From NCBI GenBank assembly GCA_945859605.1, contig OX243811.1:40761776-40825775 (forward strand): 64,000 nucleotides of DNA, written 5' to 3'. The stretch's first letter is position 1, and each line of letters begins with the position of its first letter. The notes under the pieces are model-generated. The model was not told the DNA's origin, did no database searches, and saw nothing but the letters and a program-made list of their open reading frames with translations. This document shows, in pieces, positions 60,232-64,000 of this stretch. Both the position numbers and the translations under genes were made by a program. This stretch comes from Lumbricus rubellus. Taxonomy: Eukaryota; Annelida; Clitellata; Crassiclitellata; Lumbricidae.

Positions 60232-60430
60232 CAGTGGCGCACCTAGGGGGGTGCTGGGGGGTGCTTGAGCACCCCCCCAGGGCTCAAAAGGTGACCCACG
60301 CAATTTTTCCAACTCCGATGAGTTTTTTGTGGGTGAGGGTGGGGGGGGGGGTAGAGGATCTTTCGGCATTTCAGTCTTTCAGATTATCGGTACACAATCA
60401 AGCAAGTTCCTTCAATTTTCTGTATTATAA
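60232..60430. mobile_element. Partial hAT-like MITE related to 21314-21552
   Basis: Begins CAGTGGCGCACCTAGG, contains GGGGTGCTTGAGCACCCC and GTGACCCACGCAATTTTTCC, which match the complement of the 21.4-kb element. The far end is not recognisable and no target duplication was found. Confidence 0.65.
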
Positions 60431-60971
60431 TCTTAGTCAAATTCGTGGTTCAAAAAGCACTAGATTTCAGTGTTTAGCTGGTCTACCTGAGTTTGTTTTG
60501 GTCTCGAGAATTTGTCTAGTGATCAATTATAAGCATTAATAGCGATACGCCTGTGCCTTTACATTACAGTGTCTCACCAATTTATTGATAATATGTTAGC
60601 CTACGACTTAATTGATAGTAGTACCGTGTGTGCTATTTTATTTGGACCTATAGTTATTGTTTTCCTTCAAATATATAAAGTCAGCTATGTTTGATCTAGA
60701 CATTTTCTGCGGCGAAAGCGTCCAGAAATGATTTTTCACCCAGAATATTTGACAAAATGATAGTAGTTTTTAGTTGCTGTTTATTAGATTGAATTACACA
60801 AACTACCCTATAATAGGCCTGCCATGATCTTATTTCATACTAGGGTAACTAGGCCTATATTATAATGTGCACAACTTACTGTCATGGCGGATATTTAGGG
60901 CGATAGGGAAGAAGTAGCCTAAGTAACCTGTGAGGCAACAGTCGCAACAGTCTGAACTTCTGAAGTTTTAA

Positions 60972-62694
60972 CCCTCGGGCTACCAGAGGGGGGTGGTATC
61001 CACCCCCCCCCTTAGGTTTTTCCCAAATAAAACTTTTTTCGTTAGGAATAAAATTTTGACGTTTTAGGTATCTGTAGAGGATTCATTTGCACACATTTTG
61101 AGCTAAAATGTGTGATGATATACCATACCATTCAAAAGTTATACCCGATATACCCGAGGCACCAGGGAGGGTGGATACCACCCCCCTTAGATTATCGGCT
61201 GTATCTTATCCGTCCTTTGACATGAAGAGACACCAATTACACCATTCTGTAGAGGGAATGTGGGGCTACATTGTGGTGGTCACGGAGTTGTCTTTGGACA
61301 ACCGGAAGTGCTCAAAATAAATTAAAATATAAATAAAGGTGTTTTATTTTAATAAAATTGTCATGTTTTTACTATTAAAAATTATTCATAACTTCTTTTT
61401 TAAGAGAAATAAATTATGTCATTCTATAGAGGGCATTCAGGGCTATTTTTTGATACTATTTAATTTGACATTTGATGACCGGAAGTGCTCAAAATAAATT
61501 TAAATGTGTGAAAATGTTGGGTTTTTTTACAACGCAAACCGATAAGTCTGCGTAAAGGTTTTTCAGCATGTTTTACATGTTTTTTTCTCTTTTTATTGTA
61601 ACTGCCATGTCATGTCAATACGCCGACGTCGCTGCGCGACGGTTGGCTACATGAGTGGACCAAAGTACTCCAGCAATATCTATCCTTTACAGTCCGCAAT
61701 AGCGCCGCTCCTGATAAACCGGTCCACAGCGTGATGTTATCAAGCCAGCATATTCTAGGTCTACCGCGACCGCGAACACCCTGCACTAATCCCGTCATGA
61801 CACTATTTTCAATATTGTCCAGATGTCGCAGGATGTGACCGAAGTAACGTAATTTCCGGGCTTTGACATGACCTAATAACTCGCTTTTTGTCCCTGCTAA
61901 TTTGTAAACTCGTTCATTAGTCAACATTTCTGTCCATGAAATAGCCTACGTAGTAGTTTCCTGATGCATTTGTTTTCGAAAGCCTGTATAAGTCTTTCCT
62001 CCTCCTTCTTTAGAGTCCACGTCTCACAACCGTATGTTGCCACTGGCCACACTAAGGCCCTCATCAGTCGTATCTTTGTCTTGGAGCTGATTGCCTTGTT
62101 CTTCCAAACCTTTGTCAACTTAATCATGACTGATGTACCCATGGCTAACCTTGACTTTACTTCTACATTACAGTCTGCATCTTTCGTTATTCTGCTTCCC
62201 AGATAGACAAAGGAGTCTACCTGTTCTAATCTACCATTGATTACTCTTATATCCAACAACGTGTCCGTATTTGTCATGACCTTTGTCTTTGCAGCATTAA
62301 TCTTCATGCTATACTCGTTTGCAGATCTCTCAATTCTGTCCATTGTAACTAAAACTAACTTATTACTAGTTTTTATAGTTGAATATTGGACTTTATTATA
62401 TGTAAACTATTTTAAATTAAATAAATTATGTTAAAACACACAGAATCTAATATTTTGCTTATGCGAAAGTATACATTTTGTGGAATCGACGGGTGCCTAC
62501 GGTAAAAAATTCATAACTTCGGGGTGCTTTCATATATTTTAAACCTAAATATACCATTTTGTGCAGAAATGAATGCTGAATCCATAGGTGTATTACAAGT
62601 TATGATATCTCAAACCAAACCCAAAATCCAGGGGGGGTGGTAACCACCCCCCCTTGGTAGTCAGTGTTACAAAAAAAGCTTGGTAGCCTGAGGG
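60972..62694. mobile_element. piggyBac-like TTAA element, 1723 bp, carrying a LINE fragment
   Basis: TTAA at 60968-60971 and 62695-62698 flank ends CCCTCGGGCTACCA and TGGTAGCCTGAGGG, an inverted repeat with one mismatch. Subterminal GGGTGGTATCCACCC-type palindromes occur at both ends and again near 61168. A unit of about 183 bp is directly repeated near 61255-61320 and 61440-61500 (shared GACCGGAAGTGCTCAAAATA-like block). No transposase; the interior is occupied by an antisense LINE piece. Confidence 0.8.
61610..62343 (-). pseudogene. 3' fragment of a non-LTR retrotransposon (RT C-terminus)
   Basis: Two overlapping minus-strand frames join by a frameshift near 61925. The upstream part includes YLGSRITKDADCNVEVKSRL, ATYGCETWTLKKEEERLIQA and FENKCIRKLLR. 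The downstream part includes LLGHVKARKLRYFGHILRH and GRGRPRICWLDNI, ending at a stop near 61610. These are typical C-terminal blocks of LINE endonuclease-reverse transcriptases. It is 5' truncated, frameshifted and not functional. AATAAAA follows just beyond the stop on the minus strand. Confidence 0.88.
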
Positions 62695-62698
62695 TTAA

Positions 62699-64000
62699 AC
62701 CCCCAAAGTTTGTGGTAAGGGGGCGGAGATACTTATATCCCCAATATGTCATAAATATTTCATAAATATTATTATAAATTTCTGCAGTGTAATCCACTGT
62801 TTATCCATAATGAACAATTTTGTTACGACAACAAGCTAAAATGCTGTCATTACAGCATGTGTAAATAAAAAGTCTTCTACGATGGAAGGGGCATTAATTG
62901 AAACCTTATAATTATAACGTCTCTAAGCACTAAAATCATGAGTTTGTTTGTAAAAATGACAGCTTTAAAAGTCACGGTGCACTGTGCATTGTGCAAATCA
63001 CAAATTTTAAGTAGCCTAATTGCGAGGCAACGCTCTAAAATTTTAAAGTAGGCTAAATTTAAAATTTATAAAATCTATGACTATCAGCATTGAAAATGAG
63101 CAATTGTATTAAGATGACAGCTTAAAGGCCTACCATTAAAGTAGGCCTATGGAAATTAAAAAATTAAGCAATGGAGAGTGGCATTGAAGTCTTACACCAT
63201 GTCTTTCAGCAATGATATGTTAAATTTCGTTAAAATGACGGCCTAAAATGATGCTACTGCAGTGTGGAAATAAAAATTCTGTGCTGAGGAGGAAGCCATC
63301 CCCCTACTCAAACCCCTTTCCCTGCTAGGCCTATGTTGAAATCTGAAATCATTCTTTTTTATCAGCACTGAATTAATAGAGCTATTTTGCTAAGTTGACA
63401 TCTTAAAATGGTAGCATAATAAACGTGGAAACTCAATTTTTTAAATATAATTGTGAGCATATTCGTTGAAGATTAAACCACTCCTATCAGCACTGAAAAA
63501 TAGTATATATATAGCAATTTTTGCTTTAGACGACAGCTTAAAATGCTGCCATTGCAGTGTGGAAATTAGAAACTTTCTGACGTGAAGGGGCACATCACCT
63601 CCCAAAGCTACTGCCCTCTCAGCGCCACGTGCTGTGGAGATATTTCGTCGGATGCTCGATTTTCACTAGAAAAAACCTCGATTCCCACAAAAGGGACTTG
63701 ATAAAACACTGGTTATTGGGGGGGGGGCGGAGGGGCTAGAGTAAACACTTGTTAGTAATTCCGCCAAGACATTTGTCATATCTAAACAAATCGAAAAGGG
63801 CATTTTTGAAGTCCTAAACCGTGCTTTTCAGAAGTGTTCATGACTAGCTTGCCTATAGATAGGCCTACAGCTGTCAAACAAGAGCCTGAAACGCGCTCTA
63901 GCTGATGTCAAAAGTTTAAAAAATACGTTGGTTTCTGGGGCTGCGCCCCAGACCCCGCTGGGGGAAAGCTTACGACGCTCCCCCAGGCCCCCTAGTCAGT
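62699..64000. repeat. Region of diverged monomers resembling the interior of the 38.3-kb hAT element
   Basis: A core like TTAAAATGCTGCCATTGCA-TGTGGAAA recurs near 62835, 63115, 63245, 63405 and 63540, spaced about 130-160 bp apart (one longer gap). The same core occurs in 38305-39169. The window ends with GGGGCTGCGCCCCAGACCCC, a G/C-rich palindrome-prone sequence typical of transposon ends. No gene and no copy B exon 10 or 11 is seen here. Confidence 0.5.

Overview
The window is nuclear DNA of an intron-rich animal. Genes are split by GT-AG introns, vertebrate-type families (a BNIP3-like mitophagy receptor, PRPF31) can be rebuilt exon by exon, and introns and intergenic DNA are full of DNA-transposon relatives, a tRNA-derived SINE, LINE relics and microsatellites. 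A short TTAGGG-type telomeric tract is present. I infer a metazoan, most likely a marine invertebrate; the sequence alone does not give the species.

Layout. (1) 2-3719 (+): last three coding exons of a Ser/Asn/Gln-rich protein I cannot identify. (2) About 4.4-14.1 kb: mostly featureless AT-rich DNA with a SINE and an RT relic. (3) 14146-17690 (+): complete six-exon BNIP3-like gene. (4) 17.7-22.5 kb: intergenic region with hAT-type elements, one SPIN-like and carrying a nested MITE. (5) 31100-22542 (-): complete twelve-exon PRPF31 (U4/U6 snRNP protein), convergent with the BNIP3-like gene. (6) 31.1-34.9 kb: divergent intergenic region with a 5'-truncated LINE and a 600-bp GAT array. (7) 34974-48101 (+): complete eleven-exon acyl-CoA synthetase / 4-coumarate:CoA-ligase-like gene, copy A. 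(8) 49363-59996 (+): second copy B, a direct tandem duplicate that includes the upstream region, intact through exon 9; exons 10-11 are not found before the window ends. (9) 60.0-64.0 kb: a TTAA-flanked piggyBac-like element holding a LINE fragment, then a repeat-monomer region.

The two ligase copies act as an internal control. At least three transposons in one copy have a recognisable empty site in the other, which gives relative timing and exact target-site duplications: hAT-type 8-bp duplications AGCGTAGA and CCGTCAGA, and one TTAA element. The most unusual structures are a TA-flanked Tc1/mariner-type inverted-repeat element enclosing about 1.1 kb of ATGGC-type pentamer repeat, a TIR element around head-to-head telomeric repeats, and an element whose ends are arrays of a GGCGCC-centred monomer.

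Gene roles: BNIP3-like protein = outer mitochondrial membrane mitophagy/cell-death receptor; PRPF31 = U4/U6.U5 tri-snRNP assembly; the ligases = ATP-dependent activation of a carboxylic acid to its CoA thioester, substrate unknown. Exon coordinates come from reading frames, splice consensus and phase by hand; no alignment or transcript data were available.
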